Notes: generated by a model from the letters alone, not told the origin. Positions 1 to 7,881 are shown, counted from the stretch's first letter. The stretch: DNA of 16,984 nucleotides from CAZYCC01 sp964645985 (GCA_964645985.1 CAZYCC010000037.1:1-16984); one strand, 5' to 3'. Made by a program: numbers and translations.

Positions 1-11
1 GGTTTGCCTTG

Positions 12-20
12 TGGTATACT
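12..20 (+). promoter_or_regulatory. Extended -10 promoter element of guaA
   Basis: TATACT at 15-20 is preceded by TGG, which fits the extended -10 pattern TGnTATAAT with one mismatch. The -35 element would lie left of the window and cannot be seen. Transcription would begin near base 27, giving a leader of only about 10 bases before the guaA ATG, with no Shine-Dalgarno sequence in it. Confidence 0.5.
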
Positions 21-37
21 TTTGGCAGTGGTGTCTT

Positions 38-1924
38 ATGGAAAAACTTGTGATTTTGGACTGCGGGGGGCAGTACACAAAGGTGATCGACCGCAAGGTG
101 CGTGAGCTCGGCGTGGTGAGCGACATCCTGCCCCTCGGGGTGAGCGCGGACGAGCTGCGGCGCGCGGGATACGGCGGCATCATTCTCTCGGGAGGGCCGT
201 CGAGCGTCTTCGCGCGCGGCGCGCCGACCTGCGACCGGGAGATTTTCGAGCTTGGCGTCCCGATTCTCGGGATTTGCTACGGGATGCAGCTGATCGTTGA
301 GCACTTCGGCGGAGAGGTGCGGGCGGGCGTGAAAACCGAGTACGGAGACGTTAAGATTTCCCTTGATCCCGCCTGCCCGCTGTTCGCGGATTTAGCGGAG
401 CGCGAGAATGTCCTAATGTCTCACGGTGACGCCGTCGCGCGTATGCCTGAAGGGTTCTTGCCCGCCGCGTGGACGGGTGAGATCGTCGCGGGGGTTTTCT
501 GCCCCGCGCGCGCGATATTCGGTGTGCAATTTCACCCGGAGGTCGAGCGAACAGTCAACGGAACGGCGATGCTGCGCAACTTCCTGCGGAAAATTTGTGG
601 CTTCACCGAACACTACGCCCCCGAGGATCGCGTCGGCGCGGCGATCGACGCCATTCGCGCGCGTGTCGGCGAGGACGGCAAGGTGATCGTCCTTGTGTCG
701 GGCGGAGTGGATTCCGCCGTCACGGCGGCGCTGCTGACACGCGCCCTGCGCCCCGACCAGATCTACGCCGTCCATGTCGACCACGGCCTTATGCGGCAGG
801 GCGAATCGGACACAATCTGCCGGGAGCTCGCTTCGCTGGGTCTATGCAATCTGGAGCGTATCGACGCCGAGCATGAGTTTTTCACGACACCGCTCGTCAT
901 CGAGGGGAAGCCTTACAAGCCGCTTTGCGAGACAGTCGCGCCTGAGGAGAAGCGCGCAATTATCGGGCAGATGTTCTTTGAGGTAACCGAGCGCGCGCTG
1001 CGCCGTCTCGGGCTCGATTTTGCCCGCGACAAGGTCTTTCTCGCGCAAGGGACTCTTCGCCCAGACCTTATCGAGTCAGGTAACCCGGATGTCTCCGGTT
1101 ACGCGCACAAAATCAAGACCCATCACAATGATGTCGGCGTCATCCGCGCGTTGCGGGACGCGGGCCAGGTCATCGAGACCAACCGCGACTGGCACAAGGA
1201 CGAGGTGCGCCGCGTCGCGCGCACGCTCGGGCTCTCAGAGGAGATCTCCTCGCGCCAGCCCTTCCCGGGGCCGGGTCTCGGCGTGCGCATTCTCTGCTGC
1301 GATGAGGAGGGAGATGATCTGCCGGACGTTCGAATGGAGGATCGCGCGCGGGTCGCCGCCTTTGTGAATGAGCGCTCGGGCGGGGCGCTGCGCTGCGAGA
1401 TCGCGCCGATTCGCTCGGTCGGCGTGCAGGGAGACAACCGCTCCTACCGCGCGCTCTGCTGCCTTTCTCCGGAAAGAGCGGGGGACGAGCCCTTGTGGGA
1501 TGAGCTTTTCGCGCTTGCCGCGGATCTGCCGAACGCCTTTCCTTTCCTCAATCGCGTCGCCTATTGCCTCTCGGGGACGAGGGGAGAATTGCGCCGCGCG
1601 CCGCTGCACATCTGCCACGAGAGCGCGGATTTGCTGCGCCGCCTTGACGCGGTGACCACGCGCGAGCTGCAAAGCCCGCGCCTCGCGCAGTATTTCGCGG
1701 TGCTTCTGCCCTTCGGCGGGGGGAGTGCGCGCGTCTCCTGCGCTATTCGCGCTGTTGTCACGAGCGATTTTATGACCGCGCGCCCCGCCGCCCCCGGGGT
1801 AGAATTGCCGGGCGATGCCCTCTCCCGCGCCGCGCGTGCTCTGCGCGAGGAGGTCGGCAGCGCGGTAGACGAGATCTACTACGATCTCACCGGCAAACCC
1901 CCCGCCACCGTCGAGTGGGAATGA
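38..1924 (+). CDS. guaA: GMP synthase (glutamine-hydrolysing), long form
   Basis: Converts XMP to GMP using ATP and glutamine, the last step of guanine nucleotide synthesis, in the cytoplasm. The 628-residue protein has a class I glutamine amidotransferase domain at about 1-190. Its triad is Cys80 (in GICYGMQ), His166 and Glu168 (in FHPE). An ATP-pyrophosphatase domain follows, with the P-loop SGGVDS at 221-226, and then a dimerisation domain ending in KPPATVEWE, the usual GuaA tail. Most bacterial GuaA proteins are about 510-525 residues. This one is about 100 longer and its wording (KVIDRKVREL near residue 15, FLAQGTLRPDLIES at 334-347, SRQPFPGPGL at 405-414) resembles the long eukaryotic-type enzyme. 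The ATG at 38 is chosen because the homologous N-terminus begins there; an upstream in-frame GTG would add nine unconserved residues and overlap the -10 element. No Shine-Dalgarno sequence is visible. All key residues are intact. Confidence 0.97.
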   Translation: MEKLVILDCGGQYTKVIDRKVRELGVVSDILPLGVSADELRRAGYGGIILSGGPSSVFARGAPTCDREIFELGVPILGICYGMQLIVEHFGGEVRAGVKTEYGDVKISLDPACPLFADLAERENVLMSHGDAVARMPEGFLPAAWTGEIVAGVFCPARAIFGVQFHPEVERTVNGTAMLRNFLRKICGFTEHYAPEDRVGAAIDAIRARVGEDGKVIVLVSGGVDSAVTAALLTRALRPDQIYAVHVDHGLMRQGESDTICRELASLGLCNLERIDAEHEFFTTPLVIEGKPYKPLCETVAPEEKRAIIGQMFFEVTERALRRLGLDFARDKVFLAQGTLRPDLIESGNPDVSGYAHKIKTHHNDVGVIRALRDAGQVIETNRDWHKDEVRRVARTLGLSEEISSRQPFPGPGLGVRILCCDEEGDDLPDVRMEDRARVAAFVNERSGGALRCEIAPIRSVGVQGDNRSYRALCCLSPERAGDEPLWDELFALAADLPNAFPFLNRVAYCLSGTRGELRRAPLHICHESADLLRRLDAVTTRELQSPRLAQYFAVLLPFGGGSARVSCAIRAVVTSDFMTARPAAPGVELPGDALSRAARALREEVGSAVDEIYYDLTGKPPATVEWE

Positions 1925-2228
1925 GGGAGGAGCCGCGCACCGCCCCGGGAAATTTTGCCCAAGCGATGAATCGGGGAAGGGAAGAGCACGCTCTTTCGGG
2001 GAGCGCAAAACCGGCGCATGACGAGTGCTCCGATGCGGCATTATTCGCGCGCGTGGGCCTGCTATCTTAGCGGGAAAAAGAGCGCGACGGCGGGCGCTGG
2101 CACAGCATTCTCTCGCGGCGAGCATTTTGGCTCGGTTAGAAAAAGAGTGCGATTTCTTCCGGGCGGAAGGGCGCTAACGCGCGCAAGTTTCGGTTTGGGC
2201 GAACATCGGCAAGCCTGCCGCCCGCCCT

Positions 2229-2273
2229 CCCTCGCGATCCTGCTTCCCCCTCGCGTTAGATAAATCCCTCGCG
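2229..2273 (+). repeat. Three spaced copies of CCCTCGCG upstream of the cohesin-dockerin gene
   Basis: The octamer CCCTCGCG occurs at 2229-2236, 2248-2255 and 2266-2273, at spacings of 19 and 18 bases, all in the same direction. The last copy ends 44 bases before the TTG start. The regular spacing could mark a regulator binding array. CTCGCG is a common string in this GC-rich window, so chance is not excluded. Confidence 0.35.
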
Positions 2274-2302
2274 AGCTGTTTTCGTTAGTTTTTGTAAGAA
2301 AT

Positions 2303-2309
2303 AGGAAGG
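2303..2309 (+). promoter_or_regulatory. Shine-Dalgarno site deciding a TTG start
   Basis: AGGAAGG ends eight bases before the TTG at 2318. It supports the TTG over the in-frame GTG at 2324 and is one of the best ribosome-binding sites in the window. Confidence 0.7.
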
Positions 2310-2317
2310 TTTTCACT

Positions 2318-3115
2318 TTGAAAGTGCCATGCTTTGCTAAGAAAATTAGGGTTCGCGTCCTTGCGCTGCTTGCCGGTTTTTTGTGTGCCACGCTGCTCGC
2401 GGGATTCGTTTCCCCGGGCTCCGTCGGTGTTGGCGGCGCGGTCTTTTCCGCGGGGTTTGCTGCCGCGCAGGAGGCGCCGCGAATAGTCGTCTCAAACGAG
2501 AGCGCGACACGCGGCGAGAGCGTCACGCTCACCCTCTCACTGGAAAACAATCCCGGCATCGTTAACCTCCTGCTCGATCTGCACTATGACGCGGCGGCGC
2601 TTGAACTGACCGCTGTCAACGCACGCGGAGAGGACGGCGCGCTCCTCTTGGGAGAGGGTTCTCCCGATGTCGTTTGGTATACCGAAACGCCGGATGACAG
2701 CGCCGACGCGCTCTCGAAGAACCCGAAGCGCCTCTCGTGGGCGGCAGACACATCGCGCGAAAACCTCACGACGAGCGGGGTTATCTGTTCGTTCTCCTTT
2801 CGCGTAAAGAGCGATGCGCCGCTCGGCAAGGCGGCCATCTTCGTCACCTACGACCCCGAGGACGCGTGGATTTACAATGCAGCCCTACAGCCGGTCTCGT
2901 TTGAGACGGTGGCGGGCAGCGTTGCGGTAGAGCCGCGCGAGGATGATCTTCCCGGCGATATGAACGGCGACCGGCATCTCACCATCGACGATGTCACCGC
3001 GCTGCTCGCGTTCCTCAGTGTGCCAAACGGGCAAAATACCGTGGCGGATGTTGACCGCGACGGCAAGGTCACAATTAAAGATGTTTCGCGCCTGTTACTC
3101 TCCCTTGCGCAGTAA
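2318..3115 (+). CDS. Secreted protein with cohesin-like and type I dockerin domains
   Basis: A 265-residue exported protein of unknown precise role. Residues 1 to about 51 form a signal peptide: a basic start (KKIRVR), a hydrophobic stretch (LALLAGFLCATLLAGF) and a likely cleavage near AAAQ at 48-51. Residues about 55-205 are a cohesin-like beta domain, including NNPGIVNLLLDLHYD at 77-91. Residues 212-265 are a dockerin with two calcium loops: D214/N216/D218/T222/D225 and D244/D246/D248/T252/D255. Both loops have the complete ligand pattern. Cohesins and dockerins bind each other to build extracellular complexes such as cellulosomes, so this protein could link partners or self-associate. No hydrolase or other cohesin gene is nearby. 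The TTG start is chosen because AGGAAGG at 2303-2309 sits eight bases upstream; a GTG two codons later is a weaker alternative. Confidence 0.87.
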   Translation: MKVPCFAKKIRVRVLALLAGFLCATLLAGFVSPGSVGVGGAVFSAGFAAAQEAPRIVVSNESATRGESVTLTLSLENNPGIVNLLLDLHYDAAALELTAVNARGEDGALLLGEGSPDVVWYTETPDDSADALSKNPKRLSWAADTSRENLTTSGVICSFSFRVKSDAPLGKAAIFVTYDPEDAWIYNAALQPVSFETVAGSVAVEPREDDLPGDMNGDRHLTIDDVTALLAFLSVPNGQNTVADVDRDGKVTIKDVSRLLLSLAQ

Positions 3116-3249
3116 AAGTTTGCGGGCTGTGATTGTCTGGGCCGCTTTTCGCGTCCGCCGATCAATCTCGCATAGGTGAGGATGGGACGATTCGTTCCTT
3201 GCTCACGCGAAAGGGCAGCGGCGCGTGCAATGAAAACTTCTCGTAAATT

Positions 3250-3255
3250 TATCTT
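3250..3255 (+). promoter_or_regulatory. Possible -10 box immediately upstream of ligA
   Basis: TATCTT ends nine bases before the ligA ATG, so transcription from it would start at or within a few bases of the start codon. No convincing -35 box lies at 16-18 bases upstream. No Shine-Dalgarno sequence is present, which would be consistent with a leaderless message. Confidence 0.3.
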
Positions 3256-3264
3256 GCCCAACCC

Positions 3265-5334
3265 ATGACCGAAATCACCTCCCCGAACTCCGCTGATTTG
3301 CCGGAAACGGCAAAGCCGGCAGAGCCCTCTCTCGCGGAAACGCCAAGCGCTCTGCGCGAGAGGGTGCTCGGGCTACGGCGAGAGATCGCCTATCACCGCC
3401 GGAAATATTACCAAGACGACGCGCCCGAAATCTCGGATGAGGCGTTTGATCAGCTGTTTCGAGAGCTCTCCGACCTTGAGACGGAGCACCCGGAACTCGA
3501 CGATCCCACCTCGCCCACGCACCGCGTCGGCGGAGCGCCGTCATCGCGCTTCGAGAAGGTGCGGCACGCGCACCCGCTCAAAAGCCTCGCCGATGTCTTC
3601 AGCTATGGCGAACTGCGCGACTTTCTCAATGGAATTTGCCGTGAGGACGGCGGGCTTGAGGTCAGTGTCGAGCCGAAAATCGACGGACTGTCGGTCGCGC
3701 TCACCTATCGCGGCGGGGTTCTCACGCTCGGCGCGACGCGCGGGGACGGCGTTGTCGGGGAGAATGTCACTGAGAATCTGCGCACTATCCGCGAAATCCC
3801 GGCAAACATTGCCTACGACGGTTATTTAGAAGTGCGCGGCGAGGTGTATATGCCGCGCACCGCCTTCCGAGAGCTCAACGAGCGCCGCGCGCGCGAGGGA
3901 AGTCCGACTTTTGCCAACCCGCGCAACGCGGCGGCGGGGTCGCTGCGCCAGACCGACGCGCGCGTGACCGCGAGCCGCAACCTCTCGCTCTTTGTCTTCA
4001 ATTTGCAGGGGTGCGATCGGCAATTCGCGACCCATACCGAGGCGCTCGACTTCCTGCGCGATCTCGGTTTACCGGTCCTTGATCACACGGTGGCGCGATC
4101 CTACGAGGAAATTATCGCGCGCATCGAGGAAATCGGCGCCGCGCGCGAGAGCCTTTCCTGTGACATCGACGGCGTCGTCATCAAGGTCAACTCGCTCTCG
4201 GAGCGCGAGAAAATCGGCGAGCTGCCGCACATCCCCAAGTGGGCGGTTGCCTTTAAATTCCCCGCCGAGCGGGTCGAAACGAAGCTCCTCGACATTGCGG
4301 TGCAGGTTGGGCGCACAGGTGTGCTGACTCCCGCCGCCGTCCTCGAGCCGGTGCGGCTCGCAGGATCGACGGTTAGCCGCGCGACGCTGCACAACGAGGA
4401 TCTCATCCGCGAGAAGGACATCCGCATCGGCGACACTGTCTATTTGCAAAAGGCGGGCGATGTTATCCCCGAGGTCGTCGGGGTAGATCTCGCGTGCCGC
4501 TCCCCAGACGCGCTCCCTTATGCGCTGCCGCGGGTTTGCCCCTCCTGCGGGGAGCCGGTTGTGCGCTTTGAGGGGGAGGTGCGCACGATCTGCACCAACC
4601 CCGCCTGCCCCGCGCAGCTCCTGCGCGCGATCGAACACTTCGCCTCGCGCCACGCGATGAACATCATAGGGCTCGGCCCCGCGATTATCGAGAGTCTTGT
4701 CTCATCGGGCCTTGTGCGCGGGGTGGATGACCTTTATGCGTTAAAGAAAGACGATCTGCTCGCGCTCGATCGCATGGCGGAAAAATCATCCGAGAACCTC
4801 CTGAGCGCGATCGAGATCTCTAAGGCGGCGGGACCCGCACGGGTGCTCGTGGGTTTGGGGATCCCGCATATCGGAGAGGTCGCGGCGCGCTCTCTCGCCG
4901 AGCATTTCGGGGACATTCGCGCGCTCTTCGACGCGGACGAGGGCGAAATCGGAGAGCTGCCGGACTTTGGCGAGGTGATGGCGCAGAGCGTCGTCAACAC
5001 TTTCGCCCATCCGCAGACCCGCGTTATCGTCGAGAACCTCGGTGCGCGCGGCGTTATCCTCGCGGGGGAAAAGCGCGCCGAGGGGACATCTCCCTCGGAG
5101 GAGGTGCCCCTCGCAGGGAAGACCTTCGTCCTCACCGGGACGCTGCTAAACCTCACGCGCGAGGAGGCGAGTGCGCTCATTGAGCGCGCCGGCGGCAAGG
5201 TCGCGTCCTCAGTTTCGCGCAAAACCGATTACGTTGTCGCAGGGGCGAACGCCGGCTCCAAACTCGACAAAGCACGCGCTCTCGGCATCGCGACAATCGA
5301 TGAGCAGCAGCTGCATGACCTGATCGGAGAATAA
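3265..5334 (+). CDS. ligA: NAD-dependent DNA ligase LigA
   Basis: Seals nicks in duplex DNA during replication and repair, using NAD+ as the adenylate donor. The 689-residue length is typical for LigA plus a short N-terminal tail of about 25 Pro/Glu-rich residues. In order there are domain Ia with RKYYQDD near 46-52, and the adenylation domain with the nucleotide-accepting Lys138 in EPKIDG. These are followed by NPRNAAAGSLRQ at 218-229, DGVVIKVNS at 302-310, an OB fold, and a zinc finger with Cys425, Cys428, Cys443 and Cys448. Helix-hairpin-helix repeats at about 465-580 and a BRCT domain at about 613-689 complete the protein. Nothing is missing. The ATG at 3265 has no Shine-Dalgarno sequence. 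The gene lies 149 bases after the cohesin-dockerin gene, with nothing recognisable in between, and is probably transcribed separately. Confidence 0.98.
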   Translation: MTEITSPNSADLPETAKPAEPSLAETPSALRERVLGLRREIAYHRRKYYQDDAPEISDEAFDQLFRELSDLETEHPELDDPTSPTHRVGGAPSSRFEKVRHAHPLKSLADVFSYGELRDFLNGICREDGGLEVSVEPKIDGLSVALTYRGGVLTLGATRGDGVVGENVTENLRTIREIPANIAYDGYLEVRGEVYMPRTAFRELNERRAREGSPTFANPRNAAAGSLRQTDARVTASRNLSLFVFNLQGCDRQFATHTEALDFLRDLGLPVLDHTVARSYEEIIARIEEIGAARESLSCDIDGVVIKVNSLSEREKIGELPHIPKWAVAFKFPAERVETKLLDIAVQVGRTGVLTPAAVLEPVRLAGSTVSRATLHNEDLIREKDIRIGDTVYLQKAGDVIPEVVGVDLACRSPDALPYALPRVCPSCGEPVVRFEGEVRTICTNPACPAQLLRAIEHFASRHAMNIIGLGPAIIESLVSSGLVRGVDDLYALKKDDLLALDRMAEKSSENLLSAIEISKAAGPARVLVGLGIPHIGEVAARSLAEHFGDIRALFDADEGEIGELPDFGEVMAQSVVNTFAHPQTRVIVENLGARGVILAGEKRAEGTSPSEEVPLAGKTFVLTGTLLNLTREEASALIERAGGKVASSVSRKTDYVVAGANAGSKLDKARALGIATIDEQQLHDLIGE

Positions 5335-5450
5335 CCTGAGTTCGCGGCGATGTGTCGCGTGAGGTCTGCCCACCCCGGGGACTTAATTTTCCATCTGGCG
5401 GAGTGTGCGGGCTCGCAAGGGAAATACGCAACCGGGGCAAATCGCGCGAG

Positions 5451-5491
5451 GCTCTCGCGCGTATAATAGAGAGGGGCACTCGCGCGAGAGC
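5451..5491 (+). promoter_or_regulatory. Perfect -10 box inside an 11-bp inverted repeat
   Basis: GCTCTCGCGCG (5451-5461) and its exact reverse complement CGCGCGAGAGC (5481-5491) flank a 19-base centre that begins with the consensus -10 sequence TATAAT (5462-5467). No good -35 box lies at the matching distance. It could be a promoter covered by an operator for a dimeric repressor, or the stem-loop of a transcript. The inverted repeat and the TATAAT are directly visible; the regulatory role is inference. Confidence 0.4.
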
Positions 5492-5492
5492 G

Positions 5493-5771
5493 GGCGCTTC
5501 CAAGTGACACCGCAAGGCGGTACACCTTCGAATATCTGTTCGAGATTTCGCTCGCGTCGGACGATTCGCGGTGGAGCATTCTCCACCACGCACGAGACGA
5601 CCCCGCGCCGGGAAATCCCGGGGCGGCGCGTGCACACATCTACGGAGAAGCGACACTATCTTTCGTCGAAACGGCGCATCGGGGTGGTTTCGCAAAGCTG
5701 CCTCACCCGCCTCATTGGGGAAAACAATAGGGTAGAGCAGGGAAGTGCCGCGCCGCACGTCTGCCCTATTG
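5493..5771 (+). ncRNA. Candidate structured RNA or long leader region
   Basis: This stretch has several helices: GTG/CAC with ACCGC/GCGGT at 5504-5525; GGTGGAG/CTCCACC around a CATT loop at 5570-5587; GGGTG/CACCC near 5680-5709; and a 12-bp helix pairing 5725-5736 with 5760-5771 (one G-U pair). GGCGCTTCC at 5493-5501 can also pair with GGAAGTGCC at 5741-5749 (one G-U), which lies inside the loop of the 12-bp helix, so this would be a pseudoknot or an alternative fold. It does not match 6S RNA, tmRNA, RNase P RNA, SRP RNA or a T-box as far as I can judge by eye. Chance pairing is frequent in GC-rich DNA. Confidence 0.25.
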
Positions 5772-5808
5772 CGCCGGAATCTGCATTCTGCGAGAATAGT
5801 TCATCAAT

Positions 5809-5819
5809 TATATTATATT
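5809..5819 (+). promoter_or_regulatory. Probable -10 region of obg
   Basis: Two overlapping TATATT hexamers at 5809-5814 and 5814-5819 lie in an AT-rich patch just before obg. No strong -35 box is seen (TTCTGC at 5786-5791 is weak). Transcripts would begin 5-10 bases before the start codon. Confidence 0.4.
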
Positions 5820-5830
5820 AGGTTACATAA

Positions 5831-7114
5831 TTGGTCGATAAAATTAACATTTTCGTCAAGGCGGGGGACGGAGGGAACGGGTGCGTCTCCTTTCGACGCG
5901 AGAAGTATGTTGCGAAGGGCGGGCCGGACGGCGGCGACGGTGGGCGCGGCGGGGACATTATTCTTGCGCGCGCGGATGATGAAAATACTCTGATTCGTTA
6001 CAAATACAAGCGAAAATTTGTCGCCCCGAGGGGAGAGGACGGCGGCACCGCCAAGTTTCACGGCGCAAATGGCGAAGACCTTCTCCTACCGGTTCCCGCG
6101 GGGACGGTCGTGCGCGACAAGGAGAGCGGTCTCGTCCTCGCGGATATGTCGAGCTGCGAGCGGTTCGTTCTTGCGCGCGGCGGGAAGGGGGGCTTCGGCA
6201 ATCGCCGCTTCGCGACGGCGACACGGCAGGTGCCACGCTTCGCCAAGAGCGGGCAGCGAGGTGAAGAGCGCGAGGTGACGCTTGAACTGAAGCTTCTCGC
6301 CGATGTCGGCCTCATCGGAATGCCGAACGCCGGCAAGTCCTCTTTGCTCGCGCGCATGAGCGACGCGCGCCCGAAAATCGCGGGTTATCCGTTCACAACG
6401 CTGGAGCCGGGGCTTGGCGTGGTGCGAATATCGGACGAGGACGCTTTCGTCGCGGCTGACATCCCGGGTCTCATAGAGGGGGCGGCGGGAGGCGCCGGTC
6501 TTGGGTACGATTTTCTGCGCCATATCGAGCGCTGCCGCCTTCTGCTGCATCTTTTCGACGCGGCGGGTTTGGAAGGGCGCGATCCTACCGACGACATCGC
6601 GGCGATCGATCGAGAGCTTTCCGCGTACAGCGAAGATCTGTCCGGGAAGCCGCAGATTCTCGTCGCGAACAAAATCGATCTCCTTGACGCGCAAACGGCA
6701 GCCGCCGTACAGGAGAGGCTGCGGACGTTTGCTGCCGAGAGCGGGCGCGAGATTTTTTTCCTCTCTGCCGCAACCGGGGAAGGCGTCCCTGAGCTTACTC
6801 GCGCCCTCGCGCAGCGGCTCGCGCAGCTCCCGCCGGCGCGGGTCTTTGCGAGAGAGCTGGATCTTGACGCAGAGCGCGAGCGCGCGGCGCGCGATATGAC
6901 GCTCAACATCCGCCGCGAGGGCAAGGTATTCGTTGTTGAGGGGCAGTGGCTGGAGGACCTTCTCGCGTCGGTTAACTTCTCCGACCGCGAGAGCCTGCTC
7001 TATTTTCAGCGCACGCTGCGCCACACCGGCGTCAACGAAACGCTTGAGCGAGCCGGCGTGCGCGACGGCGACACCGTCCGCGTCGGCGGCGTGGAGTTCG
7101 AATACTTGCAATGA
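5831..7114 (+). CDS. obg: GTPase Obg/CgtA (ribosome assembly and stress)
   Basis: An essential GTP-binding protein that acts in assembly of the large ribosomal subunit and in growth control. The 427-residue protein has all three parts. The glycine-rich Obg fold at about 1-158 includes KAGDGGNGCVSFRREKYV from residue 10. The G domain has GMPNAGKSS at 163-171, the switch region GYPFTTLEP at 185-193, DIPGLIEG at 210-217, NKID at 280-283 and SAA at 312-314. The C-terminal OCT domain at about 345-427 starts with the RDMTLNIRREGKVF region and is typical of the Firmicutes-type protein. The TTG at 5831 is chosen because the product VDKINIFVKAGDGGNG matches the family N-terminus exactly; a weak AGG lies eight bases upstream. 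It is followed by hisIE on the same strand after 95 bases. Confidence 0.97.
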   Translation: MVDKINIFVKAGDGGNGCVSFRREKYVAKGGPDGGDGGRGGDIILARADDENTLIRYKYKRKFVAPRGEDGGTAKFHGANGEDLLLPVPAGTVVRDKESGLVLADMSSCERFVLARGGKGGFGNRRFATATRQVPRFAKSGQRGEEREVTLELKLLADVGLIGMPNAGKSSLLARMSDARPKIAGYPFTTLEPGLGVVRISDEDAFVAADIPGLIEGAAGGAGLGYDFLRHIERCRLLLHLFDAAGLEGRDPTDDIAAIDRELSAYSEDLSGKPQILVANKIDLLDAQTAAAVQERLRTFAAESGREIFFLSAATGEGVPELTRALAQRLAQLPPARVFARELDLDAERERAARDMTLNIRREGKVFVVEGQWLEDLLASVNFSDRESLLYFQRTLRHTGVNETLERAGVRDGDTVRVGGVEFEYLQ

Positions 7115-7148
7115 AGGGAATGCTTGTCTGGAAAACCCCTCATATCCA

Positions 7149-7176
7149 TTGAATATTCATATTTTGTATAAATATT
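7149..7176 (+). promoter_or_regulatory. Possible promoter of hisIE
   Basis: The gap between obg and hisIE is AT-rich in its middle. TTGAAT at 7149-7154 and AATATT at 7171-7176 are 16 bases apart and match the consensus at four positions or better each. TATAAAT at 7167-7173 is an alternative -10 without a good -35. Read-through from obg is also possible. Confidence 0.3.
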
Positions 7177-7209
7177 TGCAACAGATTGGCGAAAGAGTAG
7201 GGAAGTGTG

Positions 7210-7881
7210 ATGAATGATTTGACCCTCGACAAAATCGAGACCCTTCGATTTGACGAACGCGGGCTGATCCCCGCAATCGTGCAGGATGCCGCGAGCGGCG
7301 AGGTGCTGACGCTCGCTTACATGAACCGCGAGAGCCTTCGCGTCTCACTGGAGCGGGGGCTCACCTGCTTTTACAGCCGCTCGCGCGGGCAGCTTTGGCT
7401 GAAGGGCGAGACCTCCGGTAACTATCAGCACATTGTTTCGATCGCCGCCGATTGCGATCGCGACGCGCTGCTCGTGCGCGTGCGTCCGGACGGTCCCGCC
7501 TGCCACACCGGCGCGCGCAGCTGCTTCTTCAATGAGATCGCAGAGGGAGACGAGCCGGAGCCATTCTCGGTAGACGGCCTGATGGAGCTTCTTCGCGGGC
7601 GCAAAAGCTCGCCGCAGGAGGGGTCCTACACGAGCTATCTCTTCTCAAAGGGGATCGACAAGATCCTCAAAAAAGTCGGCGAGGAGTCGACCGAGGTGAT
7701 CATCGCGGGCAAGGCGGGCGACCGCGCCGAAACAATCTACGAAATCGCAGACCTTGCCTATCATGTGATGGTGCTGATGGTCGAGATGGGCATTTCGCCG
7801 GACGACATCCGCGCGGAGCTCGCGCGCCGTCATATCATCGACCACAAGGTGAAGCAGGAAAAAATGACCGGGGACAAGTGA
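7210..7881 (+). CDS. hisIE: Bifunctional phosphoribosyl-AMP cyclohydrolase / phosphoribosyl-ATP pyrophosphatase
   Basis: Carries out steps 2 and 3 of histidine synthesis: PR-ATP to PR-AMP (HisE part) and then ring opening of PR-AMP (HisI part). The 223-residue fusion has HisI at about 10-115, with the metal-binding set D81/C82/D83 (in ADCDRD), Cys98 and Cys105 (in GPACHTGARSCF). HisE is at about 123-215, with KILKKVGEESTEV at 151-163 and the helix EIADLAYHVMVLM at 178-190. The ATG at 7210 is preferred over a GTG directly before it because GGGAAG at about 7200-7205 lies four to five bases upstream. It is on the plus strand, while every other histidine gene here is on the minus strand and ends about 1.1 kb away. 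In many bacteria this gene directly follows hisF in the same direction. Confidence 0.96.
   Translation: MNDLTLDKIETLRFDERGLIPAIVQDAASGEVLTLAYMNRESLRVSLERGLTCFYSRSRGQLWLKGETSGNYQHIVSIAADCDRDALLVRVRPDGPACHTGARSCFFNEIAEGDEPEPFSVDGLMELLRGRKSSPQEGSYTSYLFSKGIDKILKKVGEESTEVIIAGKAGDRAETIYEIADLAYHVMVLMVEMGISPDDIRAELARRHIIDHKVKQEKMTGDK

Larger units (their letters stand above)
1925..2317. other. 393-base noncoding gap, guaA to cohesin-dockerin gene
   Basis: I see no credible gene here. The gap holds small hairpins (for example CGAGC/GCTCG at 2119-2134 and CTTCC/GGAAG at 2156-2169). A near-identical 14-mer direct repeat lies at 2074-2087 and 2139-2152 (GAAAAAGAGCGCGA and GAAAAAGAGTGCGA). Three copies of CCCTCGCG occur near the right end. 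No clear intrinsic terminator for guaA is visible. Confidence 0.6.
5335..5830. other. 496-base noncoding gap, ligA to obg
   Basis: The only open frames here are arginine-rich and unlike any family I know, so I treat the gap as noncoding. The left part has an imperfect hairpin at 5334-5365 just after ligA (ACCT/AGGT around CGCG/CGCG) but no T-run. The middle has an inverted repeat around TATAAT and a series of possible helices, listed separately. The last 30 bases are AT-rich and carry the probable obg promoter. Confidence 0.65.

Noticed and set aside
1980..2035. GAGCAC...GTGCTC outer stem with an inner hairpin and GCAAAACC, considered as a cyclic-di-GMP-type riboswitch
   Set aside because: The conserved core positions do not line up and the second hairpin with its receptor is missing.
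5514..5526. AAGGCGGTACACC, resembling the T-box antiterminator motif
   Set aside because: The essential UGG of the T-box bulge is CGG here, the neighbouring stem-I features are absent, and the downstream gene obg is not a usual T-box target.
5405..5821. A 138-codon plus-strand open frame in the ligA-obg gap
   Set aside because: Arginine- and serine-rich composition, no recognisable motif, no good ribosome-binding site, and it runs through strong hairpins; more likely noncoding.
6086..7111. A 341-codon minus-strand open frame opposite obg
   Set aside because: It is a shadow of obg, with no domain, no start context and no conservation that I can recognise.
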